A stretch of DNA of 64,000 bases. Source: DATKJY01 sp964540105. Lineage in GTDB: Bacteria > Zixibacteria > MSB-5A5 > GN15 > FEB-12. Shown here in pieces: positions 45,790 to 54,256 of this stretch (the first letter of the stretch is position 1; each line of letters starts with the position of its first letter). Location: assembly GCA_964540105.1 (NCBI GenBank), contig CAZILL010000002.1, forward strand, positions 186,001 to 250,000. Direction: 5' to 3'. The notes beneath the pieces were generated by a model, which was given only the letters and a program-made list of their open reading frames with translations, did not search any database and was not told the DNA's origin. A program made the translations under genes and the position numbers.

Positions 45790-47148
45790 ATGAAGAAACT
45801 GGAATTGGTCAAATCAACATCTGGCATTCGCGGGGTGATCGGGAACGGACTCGATCCGGTCATGCTGACAGCCTACGGGGCCGCGTTTGGAACCTTCTTG
45901 AAGAAAGGAACACTGGTCCTCGGGCGTGACAGCCGCCCTTCGGGGGAGATGGTCGCCAGCGCGGTCGTTTCCGGCCTGACCGCGACCGGCATCAATGTGA
46001 TAGACATCGGCATCGTTCCTACGCCGACGGTGGAGATCGCCATCAGCAAGTTGAAAGCCGCAGGGGGAATCTGCGTGACCGCATCACATAATCCGGCGCA
46101 GTGGAACGCCCTCAAGTTCTTCAACAGCGACGGAGAATTTATCAACCCAAAGCAATACTTGTCGCTGAATACAATCTTTGAGTCCCGATCATTTGCGCTG
46201 AAACCCTACGATAAACTGGGGAAGGTCACACATCAGGAAGGTTGGATCGACGAGCATATCCGACAGGTACTCGGGCTCAGAGAGATCAGTCGCGACGCCA
46301 TCAGGAAGTGCCGCTTCACGGTTGCTGTCGACGCCATTAATGGAGCTGGGTCGGCCGCACTCCCTCGCCTATTGGATCGGCTCGGGGTGAAAGTGGTTGC
46401 CATTAACTGTATGGGGGATGGCAACTTTGTTCATGAGCCGGAACCAACTCCGAAGAACCTCAGCCAGCTTGCCAGACTGGTGAAGCGATCGAATGCGGAC
46501 CTCGGGATGGCTTGCGATCCCGACGCTGATCGGCTTGCCCTTGTCGACGAAAACGGCAGAGCCGTTAGCGAAGAGCTCACGCTAACCATCGCCGTCAAGC
46601 AGGTGCTACGATATCTGAAGGGATCGACAGTGATCAACCTATCCACCTCATCGGCGACGGCTGATGTGGCGCGTTCGGTCGGTTCCCCGGTTCATTATTC
46701 GAAGGTGGGCGAGGCTAATGTGGTCGAGATGATGACTCAGAAGCGCGCTGTCATCGGCGGCGAGGGGAATGGCGGCGTGATCTTCCCGAAGTGCCACGTC
46801 GGACGCGACTCGCTCGTGGCGGCCGGACTCGTACTCGGCTGTCTGGCGAGGGACAAGAAGAGCTTGTCCTCCCTTGTTGAAACATTTCCCGCATATTATA
46901 CTATAAAGGCCAAAGCGCTGCTCCCATCCGGGTTCAAGGAGAAGCTTCAGCGATTTGAACAAACTGCCGAAAATCTTCTTGGGAAGATAGCGGTTGACCG
47001 TCGCGACGGTTTGCGATTCGACTTTCGCAACGGCTGGCTCCAGTTGCGGTCTTCAAATACTGAGCCGATTTTCAGGTTGATCGTTGAAACAACCGATTCT
47101 GATTTGACGCGCGCTTTGCAGTCGAAAGTCATGAAACTATTCAGGTAG
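45790..47148 (+). CDS. glmM: Phosphoglucosamine mutase (phosphohexomutase family)
   Basis: 452 residues. It converts glucosamine-6-phosphate to glucosamine-1-phosphate for UDP-GlcNAc and the cell wall. The phospho-Ser is in TASHNPAQWNALK, the metal loop is DPDADRLAL, the sugar loop GGEGNGGVIFP and the phosphate loop RSSNTEPIFR. The GGEGNGG loop is of the archaeal/GlmM-like type rather than the bacterial GGEQSGH, so phosphomannomutase activity is possible. Linkage to glmS favours GlmM. It has no ribosome site and is predicted leaderless. Confidence 0.88.
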   Translation: MKKLELVKSTSGIRGVIGNGLDPVMLTAYGAAFGTFLKKGTLVLGRDSRPSGEMVASAVVSGLTATGINVIDIGIVPTPTVEIAISKLKAAGGICVTASHNPAQWNALKFFNSDGEFINPKQYLSLNTIFESRSFALKPYDKLGKVTHQEGWIDEHIRQVLGLREISRDAIRKCRFTVAVDAINGAGSAALPRLLDRLGVKVVAINCMGDGNFVHEPEPTPKNLSQLARLVKRSNADLGMACDPDADRLALVDENGRAVSEELTLTIAVKQVLRYLKGSTVINLSTSSATADVARSVGSPVHYSKVGEANVVEMMTQKRAVIGGEGNGGVIFPKCHVGRDSLVAAGLVLGCLARDKKSLSSLVETFPAYYTIKAKALLPSGFKEKLQRFEQTAENLLGKIAVDRRDGLRFDFRNGWLQLRSSNTEPIFRLIVETTDSDLTRALQSKVMKLFR

Positions 47149-47161
47149 GGAAGACACTGTC

Positions 47162-48988
47162 ATGTGTGGTATCGTCGGATATGTGGGGAATAAGCAAGCG
47201 CTCCCGATTCTGCTCAACGGGCTCAAACGTCTGGAATATCGCGGCTACGATTCCGCAGGTCTGGCGCTCTTGACCGACTCCGGGATGATGATTTCGAAGT
47301 CGGTTGGCAAGATCAAGATGCTCGAGGAGCAGATTGCCGGTCAAACTATCGAGAGCACGCGCGGGATAGCCCATACCCGATGGGCGACCCACGGGGAGCC
47401 GAACGAACTTAACGCCCACCCGCACACTGACTCAATGAGCGAGATCGCCCTGGTTCATAACGGCATTATCGAGAACTTTCGCTCGCTCAAGGAGTTTCTC
47501 GTTCGCAAGGGAGTGATCATTCGCACCGAAACCGACACCGAAATACTGGTGCACATGGTGCGTCTGCATTATCGCGGCGACCTCACCGAGGCTGTTCGCG
47601 ACGCCCTGACGCAGGTCGAGGGAACCTATGGTATTGCGGTCATCTCCGTGCTTCATCCCGATACGATCGTTGCCGCCCGCAAGGGATCCCCTCTGGTGAT
47701 TGGCCACGGAGACGGCGAAAATCTGGTCGCATCGGATGTGTCGGCGATGCTCGAGCACACCAACCGGGTCGTGTATCTTCAGGACGGCGAAATCGCTACA
47801 ATCACGCCGGATGACTATTCTATCACCACAATTCAGAATGTGCGGATTACCCCCTCGATCGAAGAGATCAGTTGGTCGCTCGACATGATCGAGAAAGAGG
47901 GCTACCAACACTTCATGCTCAAGGAAATCCACGAACAGTCGAGCACAATTCGAAATTCGATTCGCGGACGTCTGAACTACGACGAAGGAATATCACGACT
48001 GAACGGCCTCAATATGCAGTTTGACGAACTGCGGCGGATTCGACGAATTGTCATAACCGCTTGCGGGACATCGTGGCATTCGGCGCTGATCGGCGAGTAT
48101 CTCATCGAGGAACTGGCTCGCCTGCCGGTGGAAGTCGAATACGCTTCCGAATTCCGTTATCGATCGCCGATTCTCGAAGAAGGAACCGTGCTCATTGCGA
48201 TCAGTCAATCGGGCGAGACCGCCGACACTCTGGCCGCTATTCGGGAGGCGCGCAAGCATGGTGCGCTTATCCTGGGGATTGTCAATGTGGTCGGATCGAC
48301 CATCGCGCGCGAATCAGACGGTGGCGTATATATCCACGCCGGCCCCGAGATCGGAGTGGCGTCGACCAAAGCGTTTACGTCGCAGGTGATGGTCCTCACG
48401 CTGCTCGCGAATCTGCTCGGACGCATGCGGCAGCTCTCCCCCCAACAGGGGCGCGAAATGATCGAATGGATTCAGAAGCTTCCGGAACAGATCGAGAGTA
48501 TCCTGAAGACCGAGAGTATCATCCGCGGGATCGCCCAGGAATACCACGCGATGAATAATTTCCTCTACCTTGGTCGCGGAATCAATTTCCCGGTAGCCCT
48601 GGAAGGCGCCCTCAAACTCAAGGAAATCTCGTATATTCATGCCGAGGGGTACCCAGCTGCCGAGATGAAGCACGGGCCGATCGCACTGATCGATGAGAAC
48701 ATGCCGGTTGTGGTGATCGCACTCAAAGATCCTGTCTACGACAAAGTCATGTCGAATATCTCGGAAATCCGCGCTCGAAAGGGACAGGTGATTGCGATTG
48801 CGACGGAAGGGGATACTGAAATCGCTGAGCGCGTGAACCGGGTTATCTATATCCCCCACACGTATCATCTCCTGACCCCGATTCTCGCCGCTATCCCGCT
48901 GCAATTGCTGGCCTATCACATTGCCGTCATGCGCGGATGTCCGGTGGATCAACCGCGCAATCTTGCGAAATCGGTGACGGTCGAGTAG
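47162..48988 (+). CDS. glmS: Glutamine-fructose-6-phosphate aminotransferase
   Basis: 608 residues. It makes glucosamine-6-phosphate from fructose-6-phosphate and glutamine. Cys2 (MCGIVGYVG) is the N-terminal nucleophile of the glutaminase domain. Two SIS domains follow (TACGTSWHSALIGEYLIEEL; LGRGINFPVALEGALKLKEI), and the C-terminus is PRNLAKSVTVE. It starts 13 bases after glmM, giving a two-gene amino-sugar operon. No glmS ribozyme is seen in that short gap. Confidence 0.98.
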   Translation: MCGIVGYVGNKQALPILLNGLKRLEYRGYDSAGLALLTDSGMMISKSVGKIKMLEEQIAGQTIESTRGIAHTRWATHGEPNELNAHPHTDSMSEIALVHNGIIENFRSLKEFLVRKGVIIRTETDTEILVHMVRLHYRGDLTEAVRDALTQVEGTYGIAVISVLHPDTIVAARKGSPLVIGHGDGENLVASDVSAMLEHTNRVVYLQDGEIATITPDDYSITTIQNVRITPSIEEISWSLDMIEKEGYQHFMLKEIHEQSSTIRNSIRGRLNYDEGISRLNGLNMQFDELRRIRRIVITACGTSWHSALIGEYLIEELARLPVEVEYASEFRYRSPILEEGTVLIAISQSGETADTLAAIREARKHGALILGIVNVVGSTIARESDGGVYIHAGPEIGVASTKAFTSQVMVLTLLANLLGRMRQLSPQQGREMIEWIQKLPEQIESILKTESIIRGIAQEYHAMNNFLYLGRGINFPVALEGALKLKEISYIHAEGYPAAEMKHGPIALIDENMPVVVIALKDPVYDKVMSNISEIRARKGQVIAIATEGDTEIAERVNRVIYIPHTYHLLTPILAAIPLQLLAYHIAVMRGCPVDQPRNLAKSVTVE

Positions 48989-49002
48989 CTTTCGAGAATA
49001 CG

Positions 49003-49026
49003 GAGACCATGCCGTCGCATGGTTTC
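49003..49026. terminator. Hairpin between convergent glmS and acyl-CoA dehydrogenase genes
   Basis: GAGACCATGC, loop CGTC, GCATGGTTTC: ten base pairs with one G-T. The T content on the plus side is modest (TTTCGGTTGTT), so it is a possible weak or two-way terminator. Confidence 0.5.
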
Positions 49027-49031
49027 GGTTG

Positions 49032-50234
49032 TTACTGCTTCACCGCTGGCAGGTCACGCTCGGTCGGTTTGTCTTCGCGAAACCCCAAAGCGTAGTCAGC
49101 CTGCATCAGTGTGTGAATCTCCCGAGTCCCTTCGTAGATCGACGCACCCTTGGAATTACGATAGAATCGTTCCACTGGATATTCGTCGGAGAACCCATAC
49201 GCCCCGTACACCTGCACCGCATTAGCGGCCGCCGCTTCCGCCTCGCGGCAGGCAACCCATTTTGCCAGCGAGGTTGTCCGGGTGGCTCGAATCCCCTGAT
49301 TCTTCTGCCAGCCAGCCTTCAGCCAGAGGGCGGTGCTGTATTCATAGGCCGCTTCCATGTTAGCGATCATCTGTTTGACCAATTGGTGGTCGGCGATCTG
49401 GTGTTCGAAGGTCTTGCGCTCAAACGAATACTTGATCGAGGCATCGCGACAGGCGCGAATCAGTCCGCACGATCCAGCAGCCACCGTGTAGCGCCCCTGA
49501 TCAAGGCAGAACATCGCAATCTTGAACCCGGCCCCTTCCTTGTATACGAGGTTTTCCGCCGGTACTTTGACATCCTGCATGGATATATAACCGGTGCTCC
49601 CCGCTCGCACACCGAGCTTACCGTGAATCGTCCCCGTCGTAACCCCGGGGTAAGCGCGTTCGACGATGAAGGCCGAGATGCCCGAATGATCCCTCTTCTT
49701 CTTCTTCTCCAGATCGGTCCATGCAAAAAGCAGGTAATAGTCGGCTATCGGTGCCAGCGATATCCACATCTTCTCGCCGTTTAGCAAATAGTGATCCCCC
49801 TGCTTCACGGCGGTAGTCTGAATCCCCACAACATCAGAACCGGCGGCCGGCTCGGTCAGCCCAAAAGTACCCAGCTTCTCCCCTTTGGCGGCCGGAACCA
49901 GATACTTCTGTTTCTGCTGCTCGTTTGCCCAGGTCAGAAGCGGCAGGGAGTAAAGTCCGATATGGACCGAGAGTATTACCCGCGCCGACGTGTCCCCGTA
50001 TTCCAGTTCCTCGGACGCCAGACCGAGCGAGATGTAGTCCATTCCCAAACCGCCGTACTGCTCCGGAATACAGAACCCCAACAGGTTGGCCTCGGCGAGA
50101 GCCGGCAGTAGCTCCGGGTTACCCTTCTGCGAGCGGTCATATTCCTGAATTTTGGGGATGATAACCCGCGAGGCCACATCGCGTGCCATATCGCGCACGG
50201 CCAGTTGGTTTTCGGTGAATGAAAAATCAATCAT
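49032..50234 (-). CDS. Acyl-CoA dehydrogenase
   Basis: 400 residues, a FAD enzyme that makes the trans-2 double bond of acyl-CoA. The FAD-site motif GLTEPAAGSD, LNGEKMWIS and the C-terminal catalytic region RNSKGASIYEGTREIH (Glu) are present. Chain-length preference cannot be read, although size and motifs fit short-chain types. It faces glmS across a short convergent gap. It is on the opposite strand from the hydroxyacyl-CoA dehydrogenase and hydratase genes that lie just beyond 50.9 kb, and with etfB it suggests acyl-CoA metabolism. Confidence 0.94.
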   Translation of the reverse strand: MIDFSFTENQLAVRDMARDVASRVIIPKIQEYDRSQKGNPELLPALAEANLLGFCIPEQYGGLGMDYISLGLASEELEYGDTSARVILSVHIGLYSLPLLTWANEQQKQKYLVPAAKGEKLGTFGLTEPAAGSDVVGIQTTAVKQGDHYLLNGEKMWISLAPIADYYLLFAWTDLEKKKKRDHSGISAFIVERAYPGVTTGTIHGKLGVRAGSTGYISMQDVKVPAENLVYKEGAGFKIAMFCLDQGRYTVAAGSCGLIRACRDASIKYSFERKTFEHQIADHQLVKQMIANMEAAYEYSTALWLKAGWQKNQGIRATRTTSLAKWVACREAEAAAANAVQVYGAYGFSDEYPVERFYRNSKGASIYEGTREIHTLMQADYALGFREDKPTERDLPAVKQ

Positions 50235-50364
50235 TTGCCTATGAACTCCTGAATCTGAGTGCCCGTATTAATGAGTCGGTATATATAGCATCCCGACCGC
50301 AAAGTCAAACGTCGATTCTCATGCCCCCAAGTCAGAATTCGCTGATCCAGCTATGCTCCGGGGT

Positions 50365-50393
50365 TGCCCCCCTGTCTCCTTTTGCCTATATTC
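50365..50393 (+). promoter_or_regulatory. Promoter candidate for the GNAT-hbd-crt genes
   Basis: TTGCCC (50365-50370), a 17-base spacer, then TATATT (50388-50393), about 29 bases before the GTG at 50422. Confidence 0.55.
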
Positions 50394-50421
50394 GGCAAAC
50401 ACTCTGTGAGGAAAAGTAGAA

Positions 50422-50901
50422 GTGACTGAACCGACCAACGCCAAAGCCGACATTGTTCCCTTCACGGAAGAATACGCCGAGCTGATCCGCTCGTGGATTG
50501 ACTCGGAAGAAACACTTCACAACGTCTGCCGGGGTAAGGAGTTTCCGCCTGCAGATGACATTGTGATGAGCTGGCAACGCAATGATGTCTCGTCGTACAT
50601 TCTCTTTTCCGAGCGTCGCCCGGTGGCCTACGGAGAACTGTGGGCGCGCCCCAACGAACGCGCCGTGGAAATCGCCCACCTGCTGGTTGACCCGTACAAG
50701 CGACTTCAGGGGTACGGCGTCAAGATGCTTGAATTGCTCTACGACCGCGGTGCGGAGCGCCCTTTTGTCATCAAAGTGATCATTAACCTGTACACCGAGA
50801 GTGAAGCCGCACTCGGGTGCTACCTCAAAGCTAAGTTCGAGCTGATCGGCACCGCCACTCACACGGTCGGCCTCAGGATGGTGCGCCTTGTGCGCAGATA
50901 A
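50422..50901 (+). CDS. GNAT-family N-acetyltransferase
   Basis: 159 residues. The GNAT fold is shown by VAYGELWARPNERAVEIAHL (strands beta3-4), LVDPYKRLQGYGVKMLELLY (acyl-CoA loop, here RLQGYG) and YTESEAALGCYLKAKFE in the C-terminal strand-helix. The substrate is unknown. The GTG start has GAGGAAAAG upstream. It is 35 bases before hbd and probably co-transcribed. Confidence 0.88.
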   Translation: MTEPTNAKADIVPFTEEYAELIRSWIDSEETLHNVCRGKEFPPADDIVMSWQRNDVSSYILFSERRPVAYGELWARPNERAVEIAHLLVDPYKRLQGYGVKMLELLYDRGAERPFVIKVIINLYTESEAALGCYLKAKFELIGTATHTVGLRMVRLVRR

Positions 50902-50936
50902 GTCATATATACGGTATTGTTTCCGGGAGATATGAG

Positions 50937-51791
50937 ATGATCAGGAAAATCGGCATAGTCGGATTCGGACAGATGGGATCAGGGATTGGTCAGGTCGCAG
51001 CCGGCGCGGGGTATCAAGTTGTTGCCTGCGAGGTCACCGACGAGCTGTTCAGAAAAGGATTGTCGTCAATCACGAAGTCGCTGGACAAAGCTATCGAGCG
51101 TGGGAAAGCCGACGCCTCGCTGAAAGAAAAGATCCTCGCCAATCTGAGTGGAACGAACGACCTGAAGGGTTTGGCTGATTGTGATCTGGTCTGCGAGGCA
51201 ATTGTCGAGAATCTCGAAGCAAAAAAAACTCTCTACGCAAAACTCGACACGTTCTGCAAACCGGAAACAATACTGGCGTCGAACACGTCGTCGCTTTCGA
51301 TCAGCGACATGGCCTCGGTAACGAAACGCCGCGATCGTTTCGTCGGACTACACTTCTTCAATCCCGTACCGGTGATGAAGCTCTGCGAAGTAGTGAGGAC
51401 CATCGACACCTCCGAAACCTCGTTTAAGGCCGCCTTTGCATTTGCGGAGTCAGTTGGGAAGACCTGCGTGAGCGCCAAAGACTCACCCGGTTTCATTGTG
51501 AACGTGCTGCTCGTGCCGTACTTGCTCGACGCCATTCGCCAGTTCGAGCGCGGCGTCGCGTCCCGTGAAGATATCGACAACGGCATGATGCTGGGGTGCG
51601 GGCATCCGATGGGGCCGCTCACGCTCACCGACTTCATCGGGCTTGACACCATTCTCTACATCGCGGATATCATGTTTGATGAGTTCAAGGACTCACACTA
51701 CGGCGCCCCACCGCTCTTACGTCGCATGGTCAATGCTGGGTACCTCGGCAAGAAAGCTGGGCGCGGATTCTATGAATATGGCATGAAATAG
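50937..51791 (+). CDS. hbd: 3-hydroxybutyryl-CoA (3-hydroxyacyl-CoA) dehydrogenase
   Basis: 284 residues. It interconverts 3-hydroxyacyl-CoA and 3-ketoacyl-CoA with NAD(P). The Rossmann loop GFGQMGSGIGQVAAG is at the N-terminus, the family signature NTSSLSI at about 118-124, HFFNPVPVMKLCEVV carries the catalytic His, and PGFIVNVLLVPYLLDA is conserved. Size and absence of a fused hydratase point to the stand-alone Hbd/PaaH type. It is followed by crt, 51 bases on. Confidence 0.95.
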   Translation: MIRKIGIVGFGQMGSGIGQVAAGAGYQVVACEVTDELFRKGLSSITKSLDKAIERGKADASLKEKILANLSGTNDLKGLADCDLVCEAIVENLEAKKTLYAKLDTFCKPETILASNTSSLSISDMASVTKRRDRFVGLHFFNPVPVMKLCEVVRTIDTSETSFKAAFAFAESVGKTCVSAKDSPGFIVNVLLVPYLLDAIRQFERGVASREDIDNGMMLGCGHPMGPLTLTDFIGLDTILYIADIMFDEFKDSHYGAPPLLRRMVNAGYLGKKAGRGFYEYGMK

Positions 51792-51842
51792 GGGCGTGGG
51801 GACTATCCTGCGCCAGAAAGAGCATAGAAGAAGGGTCGGAAT

Positions 51843-52628
51843 ATGAGCGAGTACAAGAATCTCCTGGTCGAAAAAAAGGGTGCCATCCTGATCGTGCGGA
51901 TCAACCGCGAGCGGGCGCTTAACGCCCTGAGCCGTGAGACAGTTGCGGAGCTGCAGCAGCTGTTCAGTTTCTATTGGTCCGACGATGCGGTCAAATGCGT
52001 GATCCTGACCGGCAGCGGCGAGAAGGCCTTCGTTGCCGGAGCCGATATTACCGAGCTGATTGATCTCGATGCTCGCAGCGGAGCCGACTTCTCAGCGCGC
52101 GGTTTGTACCTGATGAAAACCATTCAGAACTTCCCTCGACCGGTAATCGCAGCGATCAACGGATTCGCTCTCGGGGGTGGCTGCGAACTGGCCTTGGCGT
52201 GTGATATCCGTCTGGCCTCCGATCGAGCCAAACTGGGTCAGCCGGAAGTGAATCTGGGCGTCATCCCCGGCTATGGCGGGACGCAGAGATTGTCGCGTCT
52301 GGTGGGCCGCGGGAAGGCAATGCAATTGATTCTCACCGGCGAGATTATTTCGGCCGGCGAAGCGCATCGCATCGGCCTCGTCGACGAAGTCTATCCGCCG
52401 GATCAGTTGATGACCAAGGCGCTTGAAATGGCCGAACTCATCTGCTCCAAGGCACCGCTTGCGATTGCCTCAGCCAAGGAATGTATCAACCGCGGCATCG
52501 ACGTCAACCTGTCCGCTGCCTGCGATCTCGAAAAGGCGAACTTCGGTTCGGTCTGCGGCACGGGGGACAAGAACGAGGGAATGGAGGCGTTTCTGGAAAA
52601 GCGGAAGCCATCCTTCACCGGACATTGA
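51843..52628 (+). CDS. crt: Enoyl-CoA hydratase (crotonase type)
   Basis: 261 residues. It hydrates trans-2-enoyl-CoA to 3-hydroxyacyl-CoA, the step before Hbd. The crotonase oxyanion-hole motifs GSGEKAFVAGADI and NGFALGGGCELALACDI, and the catalytic Glu region GQPEVNLGVIPGYGGTQRL, are all present. It forms a two-step module with the upstream dehydrogenase. Confidence 0.95.
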   Translation: MSEYKNLLVEKKGAILIVRINRERALNALSRETVAELQQLFSFYWSDDAVKCVILTGSGEKAFVAGADITELIDLDARSGADFSARGLYLMKTIQNFPRPVIAAINGFALGGGCELALACDIRLASDRAKLGQPEVNLGVIPGYGGTQRLSRLVGRGKAMQLILTGEIISAGEAHRIGLVDEVYPPDQLMTKALEMAELICSKAPLAIASAKECINRGIDVNLSAACDLEKANFGSVCGTGDKNEGMEAFLEKRKPSFTGH

Positions 52629-52656
52629 GACGTATCTAACCAATTGACGAGGCGCT

Positions 52657-53391
52657 ATGACTGAGAACCGACTGTACGACGAACTTGCCCACCTGTACCC
52701 GCTCATCAGTGATCCCGGCGCCTATGAAAAAGAAGCGCAGGTCTGGAAGAGTGTTCTGCGGGAGAAACTCGGACCCGGTCGACACCGCGTGCTTGAAATG
52801 GGTGTCGGCGGCGGGTACAATCTCTCCCACTTCACTCGCGAGTTCGACGCGGTCGCGACCGACCTTTCCGAAAAGATGTGCCAGAACTCACAGCGGCTCA
52901 ATCCGACTGTTCCTCATTTCGCCGGCGACATGCGCACGCTCCGCCTGAACGAACAATTTGATGCCGTTATGATCCACGATGCCATCTGTTACATGAAGAG
53001 CGAAGATGACTTGAGAGGAACCTTCGCGACCGCGATGGCGCATCTCAGGCAAGGGGGCGTCTTCCTCACGGCCCCAGATTACTTCAAAGAAACCTTCAAA
53101 GACCCAATGGTGCGCCACAATACGCTTTCCGACGGCAACCTGATCCTGACCCATCTGGAATACGAATACGACCCCGATCCTGAGGACTCAACCAACGATA
53201 TGGTGCTCTTCTATCTCATCCGCGAGGGAAAATCGCTGCGAATTGAGCAGGATGTTCACACCCTGGGGTTGTTTCCCATTCGGACCTGGCTGACCCTGAT
53301 GAACGAGGCTGGTTTTGACGTCGAGAAGCGGGACAACAGCATCCACGACGACGGGCGTGAGGCGTATCTGTTGATCGGGACGAAGCGCTAA
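52657..53391 (+). CDS. Class I SAM-dependent methyltransferase
   Basis: 244 residues. The SAM-binding motif I is VLEMGVGGGYNLSHF, followed by ATDLSEKM and DAVMIHDAICYM. The C-terminal half is an alpha/beta domain typical of small-molecule methyltransferases. The substrate cannot be assigned. GAGG five bases before the ATG supports the start. It is 28 bases after crt, so possibly in the same unit. Confidence 0.9.
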   Translation: MTENRLYDELAHLYPLISDPGAYEKEAQVWKSVLREKLGPGRHRVLEMGVGGGYNLSHFTREFDAVATDLSEKMCQNSQRLNPTVPHFAGDMRTLRLNEQFDAVMIHDAICYMKSEDDLRGTFATAMAHLRQGGVFLTAPDYFKETFKDPMVRHNTLSDGNLILTHLEYEYDPDPEDSTNDMVLFYLIREGKSLRIEQDVHTLGLFPIRTWLTLMNEAGFDVEKRDNSIHDDGREAYLLIGTKR

Positions 53392-53460
53392 ACCCAATTC
53401 AGGTGGCCGAATCCTCGTCAGCTGGGAGCCCGGCGCCGCAACTCCGGATTGTACATTGTA

Positions 53461-54099
53461 ATGGAACTGATTACCCTCTTTTTCAACTCGTTTATCGTCG
53501 GATTCTCTGGGGCCATGATGCCCGGCCCTCTGCTCGCGGTCGATATTGCGGAAACCCCCCGCAATGGCTGGAAAACCGGACCCATCATTTCGATCGGTCA
53601 TGCCATTGCCGAGATTGCCGTAGTCGTCATCCTGCTTTTCGGCGTCGCTGCCATCAGCGGCAACCCGATGATCGTGCGCACCATCGCTGTTGTCGGCGGT
53701 GTGGCCTTGCTGGCAATGGCGAGCATGATGCTCTATGACATTCTCGCCAGCCGTCTTTCGTACGCCGGGAACGGCGGCGGGCACACATCACACGCAAAGC
53801 TGACAGCAAAGGGGATCACCACGACACTGGTGAACCCATATTGGTTTCTCTGGTGGGCGACCATTGGACTGGCCTTTGTCATCCAGTCCCGCGAGTTGGG
53901 TCTGGCCGGACCGATTGTTTTCTACTTCGGTCACATCCTCTCGGACTTTGTCTGGTACACGGTGGTGTCGGTTGTGCTCTGGAAAGGACGCAAACTGATT
54001 CTGGGGCACGGACTAAAGATCCTGATTCTGGTCTGCGCCCTGTTTCTGCTGTACCTCGGCGGCAAGTTCATCTATGACGGTCTCACCGGTGCCGTGTGA
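53461..54099 (+). CDS. LysE/RhtB-family exporter
   Basis: 212 residues with about six membrane helices. The family signature GFSGAMMPGPLLAVDIAET (MMPGP) and the mid-protein TTLVNPYWFLWWATIG are diagnostic. Members export amino acids or other small cations across the inner membrane. The frame opens at TTG 53449, but the ATG at 53461 gives a normal N-terminus. No strong ribosome site is visible. It probably belongs to the unit starting at 50422. Confidence 0.88.
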   Translation: MELITLFFNSFIVGFSGAMMPGPLLAVDIAETPRNGWKTGPIISIGHAIAEIAVVVILLFGVAAISGNPMIVRTIAVVGGVALLAMASMMLYDILASRLSYAGNGGGHTSHAKLTAKGITTTLVNPYWFLWWATIGLAFVIQSRELGLAGPIVFYFGHILSDFVWYTVVSVVLWKGRKLILGHGLKILILVCALFLLYLGGKFIYDGLTGAV

Positions 54100-54243
54100 A
54101 CTGCATCAAGCGCACTCGCCTCACACCGGACGTTTCACACTGAGAATCTCCTTGAGATTGGCGCCGATTCCCCCTACTTTGCTCGTGAAGAACTGTGGCC
54201 TTAGGGCCCTGTCGCGTTGATGTTGCGTAACCTGAAGCCGACG

Positions 54244-54249
54244 TAAATT
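54244..54249 (+). promoter_or_regulatory. Possible -10 box just before dnaE
   Basis: TAAATT, seven bases before the ATG; no Shine-Dalgarno site. The best -35 matches (TTGCGT at 54223 with a 15-base spacer, TTGATG at 54217 with 21) are poor, so the leaderless reading is weaker here than for the other genes. Confidence 0.35.
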
Positions 54250-54256
54250 CTCGCCC

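Noticed and set aside
47149..47161. glmS ribozyme before glmS
   Set aside because: The 13-base gap cannot hold it.
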